A stretch of 37,819 bases of DNA, taken from positions 1 to 37,819 of the forward strand of contig CANMSB010000040.1 of the NCBI GenBank assembly GCA_947500445.1, in the 5' to 3' direction. Below are positions 8,036-16,126 of the stretch, piece after piece. Position numbers and translations under genes: made by a program. How positions within the stretch are numbered: position 1 is the first letter of the stretch; each line of letters starts with the position of its first letter. Origin of the DNA: an uncultured Flavobacteriaceae bacterium. GTDB lineage: Bacteria > Bacteroidota > Bacteroidia > Flavobacteriales > Flavobacteriaceae. Below the pieces are notes generated by a model, which was not told where the DNA came from, ran no database searches, and saw only the letters and a program-made list of their open reading frames with translations.

Positions 8036-9316
8036 ATGATATACCAACGTAGCAGTGCCCTGTTCGCCGAAGCAAAAAAGTATATCCCCGGAGGGGTAAA
8101 TTCCCCGGTAAGGGCCTTTGGGGCAGTAGGGGGTGATCCTATTTTTGTGAAATCGGCAAAAGGCGCCTATCTGTATGACGAGGACGGCAGACAACTTATC
8201 GATTATATCGCCTCATGGGGCCCAATGATCCTGGGCCACGCCTATGGCCCCGTAGTGAACGCTGTTGTGGAAAAGGCAAAAAAGGGAACGTCTTTTGGAA
8301 TGCCGACCGAAATAGAGACCGAACTGGCGCGTTTGGCCGTGGGCATGGTTCCCAATATCGACCGAATACGTTTTGTAAATAGTGGTACCGAAGCCTGTAT
8401 GAGTGCCGTACGTTTGGCCCGTGGGTATTCCGGAAAGGATAAGATCATAAAATTCGCCGGCTGCTATCACGGACATTCCGATTCTTTTTTGATACAGGCG
8501 GGCAGTGGGGCCGTCACCTTCGGTAGTCCTAACAGTCCGGGAGTGACCCAAGGAACGGCCAAGGACACCCTGTTGGCCGATTACAACGATTTGGAAGGGG
8601 TGAAAAGGCTGACGGCGGCGAACAAAGGGGAAATTGCGGCGATCATTATTGAGCCCGTAGCGGGCAATATGGGCTGTATTGTTCCGGAAAGATCCTTTAT
8701 AGAAGGCTTGCGACAACTTTGTACCGAGGAGAACATACTCCTTATTTTTGATGAGGTAATGACCGGTTTTCGTTTGGCCAGGGGCGGGGCACAGGAAGCC
8801 TTGGGGGTAAAGGCGGATATGGTAACCTTTGGTAAGGTGATCGGTGGCGGCCTGCCCGTTGGTGCATTTGCGGCAAATGCCGAAATTATGGCACATTTGG
8901 CCCCGGAAGGACCGGTGTATCAGGCCGGTACCCTTAGTGGTAATCCTTTGGCCATGAGCGCTGGCCTGGCTATGCTGACGGAGCTGAACGAACGCCCCGA
9001 AATATTTGACCGGTTGGAAAAGAAAACGGCCCATTTGGAAAACGGCCTTGATCGCGTACTGGCAAAAAAAGGAATACCCTATCAGATCAACCGTTTCGGG
9101 AGTATGCTATCGGTGCACTTTACGGATGTACCGGTGGTCGATTTTGCATCTTCGGCCAAGGGCAACAACGATACCTTTAAACGGTACTTTCACGGCATGT
9201 TGGAGCAGGGCATTTACTTGCCGCCCAGCGCATTCGAGAGCTACTTTTTAAACGACGCCCTGTCGTATGACGATTTGGATCGGACCATAGCGGCATTGGA
9301 TGCTTTATCCCTTTAA
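8036..9316 (+). CDS. hemL: Glutamate-1-semialdehyde 2,1-aminomutase
   Basis: Second enzyme of the C5 route to 5-aminolevulinate and thus haem. It is 426 residues long, the family norm. The N-terminal signature [17 protein letters not shown], the PLP phosphate site [16 protein letters not shown] (about 115-130) and CYHGHSDS (143-150), the Asp in [10 protein letters not shown] (about 237-246), and the PLP lysine Lys267 in [16 protein letters not shown] are all intact. It is the last gene of a same-strand group including the glucosaminidase; the other hem genes are not present in the window. Confidence 0.98.
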   Translation: MIYQRSSALFAEAKKYIPGGVNSPVRAFGAVGGDPIFVKSAKGAYLYDEDGRQLIDYIASWGPMILGHAYGPVVNAVVEKAKKGTSFGMPTEIETELARLAVGMVPNIDRIRFVNSGTEACMSAVRLARGYSGKDKIIKFAGCYHGHSDSFLIQAGSGAVTFGSPNSPGVTQGTAKDTLLADYNDLEGVKRLTAANKGEIAAIIIEPVAGNMGCIVPERSFIEGLRQLCTEENILLIFDEVMTGFRLARGGAQEALGVKADMVTFGKVIGGGLPVGAFAANAEIMAHLAPEGPVYQAGTLSGNPLAMSAGLAMLTELNERPEIFDRLEKKTAHLENGLDRVLAKKGIPYQINRFGSMLSVHFTDVPVVDFASSAKGNNDTFKRYFHGMLEQGIYLPPSAFESYFLNDALSYDDLDRTIAALDALSL

Positions 9317-9458
9317 AGTCAATTGCTGTTTAAAACGGTATAACTTGTTCATTGCCCATTTGCCTTCTTGTAAGCGTTTGGCATTGTAGGGGCCGTTTTA
9401 CTAAAAGACCGCTTTACCAAGTCACAGAAGGCTCATGTTTGTTTCCAAACATATCCGT

Positions 9459-10136
9459 TCAAAAAATTTCCTTATGTAGTTTTATGATGTCCGTAATATG
9501 GGTGTAGATTACCAAGGGCACAATGGTAGCCGGCAGCAATACAAATGGAAAATAGGTGATACCGGTATTGGGCCGGTCGAACGCAAATTGTTGAAAAGGG
9601 AGTTCCGCAGAGAGTATTCCGTTAATTAGGATAAAGGAAACCAGGAACAGGCCGATGACGTTCCATGCCAAAAGGGCTTTTTTGGAAATCCGTCCAAGGT
9701 AAAATAGTGTTCCGATCAAAGGTGCCGTAATCCCTACCAGAATATCAAAGTTTCGGCCTTCGAACGTCATTAATTCAGGAACCGTACCGTAGCGGTAGAG
9801 GTACCACAACACTATTTCGACCGGTATACGTACCGTATGCAGAAAAGTGCTCAGGTGTGTAGTTCGTGCTGTAATGATAGCCTTTAGTGGTGCGGGACGT
9901 AATCCATAGCCCCAAAAAAGCAGGATCGGAAGTAGCACAAGGGCGAACCGTGGTGGAACGCTGTCGGTGACACGGTAGAACCCGGAATACCCCAAGAAGC
10001 CATGTATAAAGCACCAAATAACAATAAACCCCATGAGCTTTTTGGGTTTGCCATTGGCATTGTAAAAGAAGCCGAGGGTAGCGATCAAGGTTCCAAGAAA
10101 AAGGAAATTGATCCAGTTGGGAAGCTGTTCGATCAT
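9459..10136 (-). CDS. Polytopic membrane protein, unknown function
   Basis: 225 residues with six or seven predicted transmembrane helices, starting at about residues 8-25, 34-52, 63-80, 102-118, 130-150, 160-178 and 190-215. No transport, redox or catalytic motif is evident. It overlaps the upstream membrane-protein gene by 4 bases (ATGA), and that gene in turn overlaps the MarR-family regulator, so the three form one transcription unit and probably one functional module. I do not recognise the family. Confidence 0.8.
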   Translation of the reverse strand: MIEQLPNWINFLFLGTLIATLGFFYNANGKPKKLMGFIVIWCFIHGFLGYSGFYRVTDSVPPRFALVLLPILLFWGYGLRPAPLKAIITARTTHLSTFLHTVRIPVEIVLWYLYRYGTVPELMTFEGRNFDILVGITAPLIGTLFYLGRISKKALLAWNVIGLFLVSFILINGILSAELPFQQFAFDRPNTGITYFPFVLLPATIVPLVIYTHITDIIKLHKEIF

Positions 10137-10975
10137 ATGGTGTTTTTTGTGGATACGCCATTTCGAAGCGTACGTTTTAAACCTATCAACTGGTGCAGGG
10201 CCAATACCTCCAATACCAGTACTTGTGGTACCAGAACGAGGGGAATCAACGTTAAGGGGAGTTTTCCCATGGCTTCGGGCACCTGTCCGAGGGCGATGCT
10301 TACGGCAGTGGACGCCGGGGCAAGTACAAAGTCTAAAATTCCAAAACCGACCAATATCATGGCAATATGGAGGTTGCGGCCAAGGATTTTTTTGTTCCCG
10401 GAGAATGGTTTTTCCGTGGTAGCCTTCTTGAAGGCAGCAAGGGACCAGTGCTTATCGGACAAACCGGCCGTTTTTTGGAAAATGGCTAGATATCCTACAG
10501 CAAAAAAAGTGATAAAACCAGAAATCCAGTCCCCTGGACCGGCAATCCAAGCCACTATTCCGGGAAGTCGTTCCGCAAAGAACCAAACCAGAAATAGCAT
10601 GCCGACAATCATCCGTGCCGGTCCGGCAACGCTCTGTATCATCCATCGAAGGGACATGCGTTCAGTGAACGTTCTGAATTTTTGGGAAACCAACAATAGC
10701 ACCATTGCGGTCACCGAAGGCAGATATAAGCCGCACAATACATAAGGAACGGCGTTTACATATGACGGTATGGCGGTAACCGAACCAACGAACACAACGC
10801 CATAAACGATCCAAAAGAGTGTAACGGCCGCTGTCTTTAAAAAACGGCCTTTTGAATTTTTAAAAAATCTCCAACTCGCGACCGTATAGTGGGTCAACTG
10901 AAAGAGAACCAAAGCACCTAAAATAAATAGGGAAGCATCATCCAAAGCCCCGGTAGCTGTCCAAAACGTATTCAT
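10133..10975 (-). CDS. Polytopic membrane protein, unknown function
   Basis: 280 residues with about seven or eight transmembrane segments, an N-terminal hydrophobic helix at about 15-33 and a basic loop near 36-46 (SWRFFKNSKGRF). No known motif is visible. It is translationally coupled on both sides: its start overlaps the stop of the MarR gene and its stop overlaps the start of the next membrane gene. By context it is a target of the MarR regulator. MarR-controlled membrane pairs often handle toxic small molecules, but nothing in the sequence proves export. Confidence 0.8.
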   Translation of the reverse strand: MNTFWTATGALDDASLFILGALVLFQLTHYTVASWRFFKNSKGRFLKTAAVTLFWIVYGVVFVGSVTAIPSYVNAVPYVLCGLYLPSVTAMVLLLVSQKFRTFTERMSLRWMIQSVAGPARMIVGMLFLVWFFAERLPGIVAWIAGPGDWISGFITFFAVGYLAIFQKTAGLSDKHWSLAAFKKATTEKPFSGNKKILGRNLHIAMILVGFGILDFVLAPASTAVSIALGQVPEAMGKLPLTLIPLVLVPQVLVLEVLALHQLIGLKRTLRNGVSTKNTI

Positions 10976-11391
10976 TTTGATGAAATTTTAACGAGAAGTA
11001 CCCCTAATGCCTCCAAGCCATCCGATTGCAATAACTGCTCGGCTTCTCTCATGGCTTTTTCCCATTCGGGGATAATAGCGCGGACCAGCAGCTTCCCTTT
11101 TTTGGTGATGTTGATCTTTCGGGCATGATCACTAAAAATAAGGCCTGCTGCCAAAAGCCTTTTTAGGTTTCTATGAAGCGAGGATTTTTCAAGTACCGCC
11201 ATCTCGGAAAGCTGTTTTTGATTACGGTCTTTTGTCTTGGAAAGGATGAACAGAAGTGAAAGTTGGCTATCGGTCACCCCAAAGGGTTGCAAGTGCTTTC
11301 TAAAAATATTGGCAATGACCCGGTTGAGTCGCATAACCTTACTGGAAATGCATTGTTGGGGTCGAAATGTGCTAAGGTCTAAAAGTTCCAT
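10972..11391 (-). CDS. MarR family transcriptional regulator
   Basis: 139 residues from the ATG at 11389-11391 (MELLDLSTFRPQQ). The open frame extends 20 codons further up, but that part reads through the palindromic operator and is Cys/Asn-rich, so I reject the longer start. A helical dimerisation segment (residues 15-35) is followed by a winged helix (about 45-100) with TDSQLSLLFILSKTKDRNQK, the recognition helix in LEKSSLHRNLKRLLAAGLI, and the wing in SDHARKINITKKGKLL, which is the MarR layout. It is the first gene of a three-gene overlapping operon with two membrane proteins, and it is almost certainly autoregulated through the 34-bp palindrome just upstream. Confidence 0.93.
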   Translation of the reverse strand: MELLDLSTFRPQQCISSKVMRLNRVIANIFRKHLQPFGVTDSQLSLLFILSKTKDRNQKQLSEMAVLEKSSLHRNLKRLLAAGLIFSDHARKINITKKGKLLVRAIIPEWEKAMREAEQLLQSDGLEALGVLLVKISSK

Positions 11392-11402
11392 AGCGTAAAG
11401 AT

Positions 11403-11436
11403 AACAATAAAAGTTGTATATACAACTTTTATTGTT
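11403..11436. promoter_or_regulatory. Perfect 34-bp palindromic operator of the MarR operon
   Basis: A perfect inverted repeat with no spacer, centred at 11419/11420 on GTATATAC; the core is AAGTTGTATATACAACTT. It lies 12 bases upstream of the MarR start codon. MarR dimers bind 16-20 bp palindromes of the TTGTATATACAA kind. The extra 8 bp of perfect symmetry on each flank exceed what one dimer needs. Confidence 0.85.
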
Positions 11437-11541
11437 TTTACAACAGCTCAACAGAACATATAGAAAGCTTCATTGTACCGTATGAGACAATAGTAAAACG
11501 TAGTATTTTATACGGTAGCGGATGGACGTTGGGTACTGGCA

Positions 11542-11571
11542 TTTGTCAATGAATAGCCCTCGTTATCTTTG
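11542..11571 (+). promoter_or_regulatory. Flavobacterial-type promoter without a gene
   Basis: TTTG (11542-11545), an 18-bp spacer and TATCTTTG (11564-11571) fit the TTTG/TAnnTTTG promoter consensus. The only thing downstream on the + strand is a terminator about 20-45 bases later, so the transcript would be under 60 nt. Confidence 0.45.
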
Positions 11572-11590
11572 CAAACGGCATCTTGGTAAT

Positions 11591-11618
11591 AAAAAAAGCC
11601 CGATACTATCGGGCTTTT
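11591..11618. terminator. Bidirectional rho-independent terminator
   Basis: AGCCCGATA and TATCGGGCT form a 9-bp stem with a 1-nt loop inside matching A and T runs, so it can work on both strands. On the minus strand it follows the 57-residue membrane peptide gene by about 22 bases. Confidence 0.85.
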
Positions 11619-11640
11619 GAAGTAGGTTAAGTATGGTTAT

Positions 11641-11814
11641 CTATGGTAGATAATATGCGGTGTTGGTTTCGTTGTCGGAAGTACCGAGCGCTACGGGAAC
11701 GGTCTCTTTTTCGGCCGCCATTTCTTTGGCATCGTTCTGTTCAACTTGATAATAAAAGATGCTTACCGTCATCAATGCTAAAAAATAGAGAACACTTTTT
11801 TCTTTATACGACAT
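11641..11814 (-). CDS. Small single-pass membrane protein
   Basis: A 57-residue reading frame, MSYKEKSVLYFLALMTVSIF onwards. It has a basic N-terminus, one transmembrane helix (about residues 8-22) and an acidic, polar tail ending in AYYLP. It ends 22 bases before a strong terminator, which supports it as a real gene. No family is recognised; short proteins of this build are frequent in Flavobacteriaceae. On the opposite strand a longer frame (11643-11975) exists but has no coding character. Confidence 0.6.
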   Translation of the reverse strand: MSYKEKSVLYFLALMTVSIFYYQVEQNDAKEMAAEKETVPVALGTSDNETNTAYYLP

Positions 11815-11916
11815 GGTTTGCTGTTTTAACGTCTTTCTTACAAGATGATTTCGATACCTTAAATGTACGGCCCGGTCCCTTGGTATGGTGGCGTTTTGTT
11901 GTGAACCTGCCCTTTT

Positions 11917-12021
11917 TCAGTGGTCAACCCACTTTTTTTTGTGGTGCGCATGTCCGATACCTTAAAAAACGATGATGGCCCTATGGGACCAAAGGATATT
12001 TTTGCCCGATAAACGAGCGGA
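11917..12021. repeat. 105-bp direct repeat, copy 1
   Basis: Identical to 15721-15825 at 100 of 105 positions without gaps, in the same orientation. It begins TCAGTGGTCAACC, contains an 8-9 base T run, then GTGGTGCG and ATGTCCGATACC, and ends at ACGAGCGGA. Similarity stops abruptly at both ends. GTGGTCAAC motifs near insertion-sequence ends are known from several transposon families, so this may be an IS end left after decay; that is inference. It lies 34 bases beyond the 3' end of the AraC-type gene. Confidence 0.85.
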
Positions 12022-12055
12022 CATTGTTATTGTGAGCTGCCAAAGACGGCAATAT

Positions 12056-12962
12056 TTACAGTCGGCCACGTCGAAAGGCACTCGGCGTTTCGCCAGTTTT
12101 GTTTTTGAACAGTCGACTAAAATACTGAGGGTATTCAAATCCAAGACTATTTGCTACCCCAGAAATGGAATTGTTGGAAATGAGCAACCGTTTTTTTGCC
12201 GTGGAAACCAAGTGCATATGAATATGTTCCAAAGCTGTTTTTCCCGTAGTTGCCTTTAAGAGGTCGCTAAGATAGTTTGCCGAGAGATGTAGCGCGTTTG
12301 CAAAGTAATCTACGGTGGGTAATGTTACTTCAGTTTCGGATTTTATGTAGTATTGTTTGAGTTCCTTTTCAAAGGTTGTTAAAACATCCGGTTTTACTTC
12401 ATTCCGCATAATGAACTGCCTATGGTAATAGCGCTGGGAGTAGGCGAGCAATAAGGATATGTTGGATAGGACCACATTTTTACTATGTCGGTCGATAGGC
12501 AAATGGTATTCCGTTTCAATATTTTCGAATAACTTTTGAAGAGCGTTTTCTTCATCTTCGGACAAGTGCAATCCTTCGTTGACGTCGTAATTGAAAAAGG
12601 CGTAGGTGTCAAATTGATGTTCCGAAAGGGAATTTGCAATCAGGTTTTCATGTATCAGTAAGATCCAACCGGTTCCATTGTTCACGAGATCTGAATTAAA
12701 CTCCAATTACCTGAAATGGGGCCGTAAATCCCAATGCCCCTTGTTGAAAGTCGTAATGCGTCCTACCGTATTTCAAATAACCCCTTAGGTCTTTCTTCAA
12801 GCCGATGCTATAAAATCCATAAGACAACCGTTTTGGAAAATTAGGCCCTAGGTTTCTTAGGTTTTCTATTCTATGAACGCTAAAAAGTTGATGTTTGGGT
12901 GCCGAAATTCCGGCCAGTTCATGCAACTTTTGAATCGTAGCGATATGCAAGGTATTTTCCAT
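12056..12962 (-). pseudogene. AraC family regulator split by a frameshift
   Basis: Two adjacent frames together make one normal AraC-type regulator of about 300 residues. The first part (12696-12962, starting MENTLHIATIQKLHELAG) contains the cupin-like N-terminal region with YGFYSIGLKKDLRG and GALGFTAPFQV. It then runs into a stop. The second part (12056 to about 12706) continues without overlap of content as NSDLVNNGTGWILLIHENLI, YAFFNYDVNEGLHLSEDEEN, and the C-terminal double helix-turn-helix ending SLGFEYPQYFSRLFKNKTGE. The junction near 12700-12712 needs a one-base shift, so the gene is a recent pseudogene, contains a sequencing error, or is expressed as two pieces. The second piece could start only at TTG 12706. 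It is the last gene of a DoxX/outer-membrane-protein operon. Confidence 0.85.
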
Positions 12963-12975
12963 CGAAACAAGTTAC

Positions 12976-13602
12976 TTAAAATTGAATACCGATACCTACC
13001 AAGGGGGAGGGAAGTACCGAGCCTATTTGTGCCGTGGCTCCCGAGTTGAATGGTACGGTTCCATCATCAAAAATAGGAAAAACCACCACTGCTTCCCCTA
13101 CCACATAAAGCTGGGGCAGTTTGGCGGTAAAGGGATGCCATTTATATCCGATCCGCGGGGCAACAAAGAAGAAAGTATACGGAATTTGTTGACTGTCGTT
13201 CAAATTGGTAAGGGTGTAAAATTCCGCCCCTATTGCGGAACCCATGAACCAGTTGTGTTGGGGCTTGTTCTTATTTAGAAAATAGCGATAGGAAACGGAA
13301 AGTACGATATCTTGCTTCGCTTCAAGATCTAAAACACCTTGGGTATCCCAAACAAAATCGGTAATTCCTTCCGAAAGGGTCGCCGCGAATACGTTTAAAC
13401 CAAGTTGCGAACGTTCGCTAACGGCGTAATGGCCAACTACGGAATACCCACTTAAAAGAAATTGTATCGGTCGCAGTTCGAGATAGAATTTAGATGACAA
13501 GGGATCTGAACCTTTTGTGTTTTGACTTATACAGGGTACGATACCCATTAGGATAGCTAAAAGTGTGGGAAGCAGTAATTTTTTCATTTGAAATGATTTC
13601 AC
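12976..13602 (-). CDS. Secreted outer-membrane beta-barrel-like protein
   Basis: 208 residues. Starting either at the ATG that overlaps the DoxX stop (ATGA) or, more typically, at the sixth residue (MKKLLLPTLLAILMGIVPCI), it has a cleavable signal peptide ending near CISQ. The rest alternates polar and hydrophobic residues in about eight predicted strands and ends in the aromatic VGIGIQF, the usual outer-membrane targeting terminus. No specific family is recognised; it resembles OmpW/OprF-sized barrels. It is sandwiched between DoxX and the split AraC gene and is likely controlled with them. Confidence 0.75.
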   Translation of the reverse strand: MKSFQMKKLLLPTLLAILMGIVPCISQNTKGSDPLSSKFYLELRPIQFLLSGYSVVGHYAVSERSQLGLNVFAATLSEGITDFVWDTQGVLDLEAKQDIVLSVSYRYFLNKNKPQHNWFMGSAIGAEFYTLTNLNDSQQIPYTFFFVAPRIGYKWHPFTAKLPQLYVVGEAVVVFPIFDDGTVPFNSGATAQIGSVLPSPLVGIGIQF

Positions 13603-14006
13603 TGATTTTTTGTTTGTAAAGCATATTTGCCGCCATCAATCCAAAAAAGCGCCAGTATGGCAATTATGATAAGTTGTGGATACTCATAACCACCCCCAAG
13701 GTTGTGAAAGACCCAACCATAGGGTAGGTGATAATAGAAAATACCAAAGGCAACGGGTAACAGGAGCAAACAGCTGATTCTGGTATAGATTCCCAAGAGT
13801 AACGGTATTCCACCGACAAGTTCGATCAATGTGGCCGCATACGCCGTCCATGCGGGGAATCCCCGTTCTAGAAAACCAATGACGACCATATCCAACCCGA
13901 CGATGAATACTTTACCGATCCCATGCAACAAAAACATACCGCCAAGAAAAAGCCGCAATAGCAAAGCTGCGCTATCTGTTTTAGGGGGGAATCGTAAGTT
14001 ATTCAT
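13599..14006 (-). CDS. DoxX family membrane protein
   Basis: 135 residues with four transmembrane helices, matching DoxX length and layout. The first helix carries the family motif LLRLFLGGMFLLHGIGKV (about residues 16-33), followed by a short amphipathic segment, ATLIELVGGIPLLLGIYTR (about 59-77), and two further helices. DoxX proteins form small membrane complexes linked to thiol or redox homeostasis in some bacteria; the role here is unknown. It is the first gene of a coupled operon with a beta-barrel protein and an AraC-type regulator. A TAAATTTG on the minus strand about 150 bases upstream (14152-14159) resembles a -7 box, without a clear -33 partner. Confidence 0.88.
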   Translation of the reverse strand: MNNLRFPPKTDSAALLLRLFLGGMFLLHGIGKVFIVGLDMVVIGFLERGFPAWTAYAATLIELVGGIPLLLGIYTRISCLLLLPVAFGIFYYHLPYGWVFHNLGGGYEYPQLIIIAILALFWIDGGKYALQTKNQ

Positions 14007-14870
14007 GGTATGTGCTATGAACGATGATTTATATATGAGGTATGGCCCTTGCCCGGGTGCTAGTGTATACCGGTGCTATTTACGCCGATTACTGTCGGGT
14101 GTCCGATACAACAATAATGCAAGACAAATGGTATCCTCTTTTTTTTAACATACAAATTTAGCTTTGAAAGCTTTTTTTGGGGTACACATATTAAGGACCT
14201 ATGGATACAAATTACCGATTTGGGAGGTGCGGTCGGCGTTTTGAACAAAACTGTGACGATCCCGATGGAAGGGGTTAATGGACAACGGGGCAATTGGTAA
14301 ATATTACGTTTAGGGAATAAGGTGTTGCAAATTTGAGTATGACAGGATAGATAGGGTAGGTCACTGCATTCCCGATTGATGGTATGTTTTTATTTTTTCT
14401 CATTGGAAGTGTACTATAACAGTTAAAATGATTAACGAGCTACGGAAACGTACAGCATGGGAATTTCAGGTAAAAAATGGCTCGTTTAACAAATTAAGCA
14501 CTGTAAATAAGATATGTTTTAGTAAATCACAAAATCCAAACCCATTGAAAATAGATGGATTGAATATTAAAATGTTGTTTTAAAAAATTGATTTTCATTG
14601 TTTTAAAAAAAGATATTCTCACATGTTTTTCTAATGACGAAAACCAATACCTGCCTAAAGACAGTTCTCAATACACATTTTCAGGGTAGATTGAACTTGG
14701 CATGGGTAAAGCTCATTTTGCTTTTCCTACGCTCTCTTTGCAAGGTATAGAGCGTCACTTTCGACCACTTGGCGAACGCCTTCGACCATAAGGCCTCGGC
14801 TATAATGCTGTTTGTTTGCTCAACGCCCTCAAACAATGGATATTGACATCACACGATTTTTGTTTCATAC
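14007..14870. other. Long gene-poor, AT-rich stretch
   Basis: No reading frame here is convincing. Around 14690-14830 on the minus strand an ATG-less frame of roughly 50 codons ends in MSFTHAKFNLP. Its codons look used, and its DNA contains the near-repeat TTCGACCACTTGG / TTCGACCATAAGG. It may be a fragment of a former gene or of a dispersed repeat. The remainder (14300-14650) is strongly AT-rich, with several T runs, and shows no hairpin-plus-T terminator. Confidence 0.4.
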
Positions 14871-15179
14871 TTAAATATTGTTTTGAATAAAATTGGCTAT
14901 GATATACCAAACGCCAATCAAAAATGGAGTGGTATGTACAACTGTCCACAACCATTTATTTTCAAATTCAAATTCATTTTGGGTGAATTTATAAATTGAG
15001 AATATCACTATAATAGCGTATGGAATACAAAATAATAGACCTCCAATGGTGTTAAGCCCATCGGCAATACCTCTTCCCATAGCATCCGTTTGGGGAGGTT
15101 CAAAACAAAAGAAATAACATACCAAAAAAGTTATAGAAAGTATTGAAAAAAACGGGGAATATTTCGAAATAAATATCAT
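14871..15179 (-). CDS. Small three-helix membrane protein
   Basis: 102 residues with three predicted transmembrane helices (about 9-28, 42-64 and 80-97). Between the first two lies the polar segment FEPPQTDAMGRGIADGLNTI, and FTQNEFEFENKW lies in the last loop. No known motif is present. It is AT-rich relative to the operons to its left, as are its surroundings, which suggests a recently acquired or relaxed region. It is monocistronic. A long palindromic element begins 31 bases upstream of its start codon, in the place where its promoter should be. Confidence 0.65.
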   Translation of the reverse strand: MIFISKYSPFFSILSITFLVCYFFCFEPPQTDAMGRGIADGLNTIGGLLFCIPYAIIVIFSIYKFTQNEFEFENKWLWTVVHTTPFLIGVWYIIANFIQNNI

Positions 15180-15209
15180 GAAACTTTTGGTTACTTGTAA
15201 CTAATTCAT

Positions 15210-15371
15210 TGAACTCATTTAGACTTTTTGTATTGAAGCGAAAATTAGTGATTTAAAGGCCTGTTGAGGACTTTTTTGAGTTTCATAGCAGGGCTACGAG
15301 AGGAAAAAAAGGCAAAAACAGGGCTGTAAAGGACAATTTTTTAGCCAATTAAAAAAGTCTAAATGAGTTCA
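15210..15371. repeat. 162-bp long palindromic element, copy A
   Basis: The ends are a perfect 20-bp inverted repeat (15210-15229 with 15352-15371). The inside is a long imperfect palindrome that folds into one hairpin with the tip TAGC-AGG-GCTA (in CATAGCAGGGCTACG, 15284-15298). It shares ATTGAAGCGAAAATT, CTTTTTTGAGTT and TTTTTTAGCCAATT with the copy at 37059-37220, which has exactly the same length. The outer arms differ from that copy, yet pairing within each copy is kept. Confidence 0.85.
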
Positions 15372-15467
15372 TTTACTCGTCTCAGTTCAGGATTCAAAGT
15401 CCTGCAATGTTTTTGCAGTACTTTAGTAATGTGAGAAAATTCAATTTTTCATCACTACTTCGAACTT

Positions 15468-15720
15468 TTAAGTTGTTTTCGTTTGCAATTTAGCGATAAG
15501 TGAGAGTACCTCCATTATGTTCATACCGTTTTTGATTATGGTGTCCATAATCGATCTTTTTTTGGTAAACTGCTGTGGCGTCCTGTCCTTATGGTCTTGA
15601 ATTGCCTCGATATTTTTGTTTCACCATGAGGTTCCTAACGGCACGTTCGGGCCCGCAGTTGTCAGGCCGCACTTGTGGGGGAAAGAAAGGTGAACAGTTT
15701 CTGTTTTTCCCAGCTCAATT
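15468..15720 (-). pseudogene. IS66-like transposase C-terminal relic
   Basis: Reading on the minus strand, one frame gives RPDNCGPERAVRNLMVKQKY (from 15672), then hits a stop at 15589-15591. After a frame change the next frame gives RSIMDTIIKNGMNIMEVLSL followed by IAKL and a stop at 15468-15470. These blocks match the conserved C-terminal pattern of Bacteroidota IS66-type transposases (DNNGSERAIRNxKVKQK ... RSIIDTxIKNxxNVLxAL). Further upstream (15672-15715) a third frame continues with HLSFPHK. The gene is therefore truncated at its 5' side and carries at least two frameshifts. The family name is from memory of the motif, not from a search. Confidence 0.7.
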
Positions 15721-15825
15721 TCAGTGGTCAACCTGTTTTTTTTTGTGGTGCGTATGTCCGATACCTTAAAAAACGATGATGGCCCTATGGGACCAAAGGA
15801 TATTTTTGCCCGATAAACGCGCGGA
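15721..15825. repeat. 105-bp direct repeat, copy 2
   Basis: Second copy of the repeat at 11917-12021, with five substitutions and no gaps. It directly abuts the 5' side of the IS66-like relic, which supports an insertion-sequence origin. The two copies bracket 3.7 kb holding the split AraC gene, the barrel protein, DoxX, a small membrane protein, palindromic element A and the transposase relic. Confidence 0.85.
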
Positions 15826-16018
15826 AGAAACGGCGCCGCGCTATCGACGAGGATGTGTTTGGGCCTGTTGACAGCAAAAGTACGCTGCTGTTTCGCCGGT
15901 ATTCCTTGCATGTATCGCAAAGCGACTGAAGCGCATCGGTTTTGGGTTAGGTGATTACCTGGGTGTAATGTATTGCAAGGTAAATGACACGGGCCTAGCT
16001 AAGGGAAGCGTGCTTAAA
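15826..16018 (+). other. Gene-free segment ending in a terminator
   Basis: About 190 bases with higher GC than the surroundings, no reading frame that I can support on either strand, and a strong terminator immediately afterwards. It could be the remains of a gene or a small non-coding RNA; no known RNA family is recognisable. Confidence 0.3.
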
Positions 16019-16053
16019 TAAAAAGCCATTTCGGAATACGAAATGGCTTTTTT
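16019..16053 (+). terminator. Rho-independent terminator with no assigned gene
   Basis: AGCCATTTCG and CGAAATGGCT form a perfect 10-bp stem around GAATA, followed by six T on the + strand; five A precede it, so it could also act on the minus strand. Confidence 0.85.
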
Positions 16054-16126
16054 AAGTTAGTCGTAGGAAGATTGCTGATTTTCAATCGTTTCAACAACAC
16101 CGTTATGCGTGTTTGTAGAACGTATT

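Noticed and set aside
11962-12144. Short frames running through the 105-bp repeat
   Set aside because: Different frames are open in the two copies and none matches a transposase; no support for coding.
15376-15430. tRNA-like anticodon arm on the minus strand (stem with loop CTTTGAA)
   Set aside because: No D-arm, T-arm with GTTCGA or acceptor stem can be formed around it; a chance hairpin or at most a tiny fragment.
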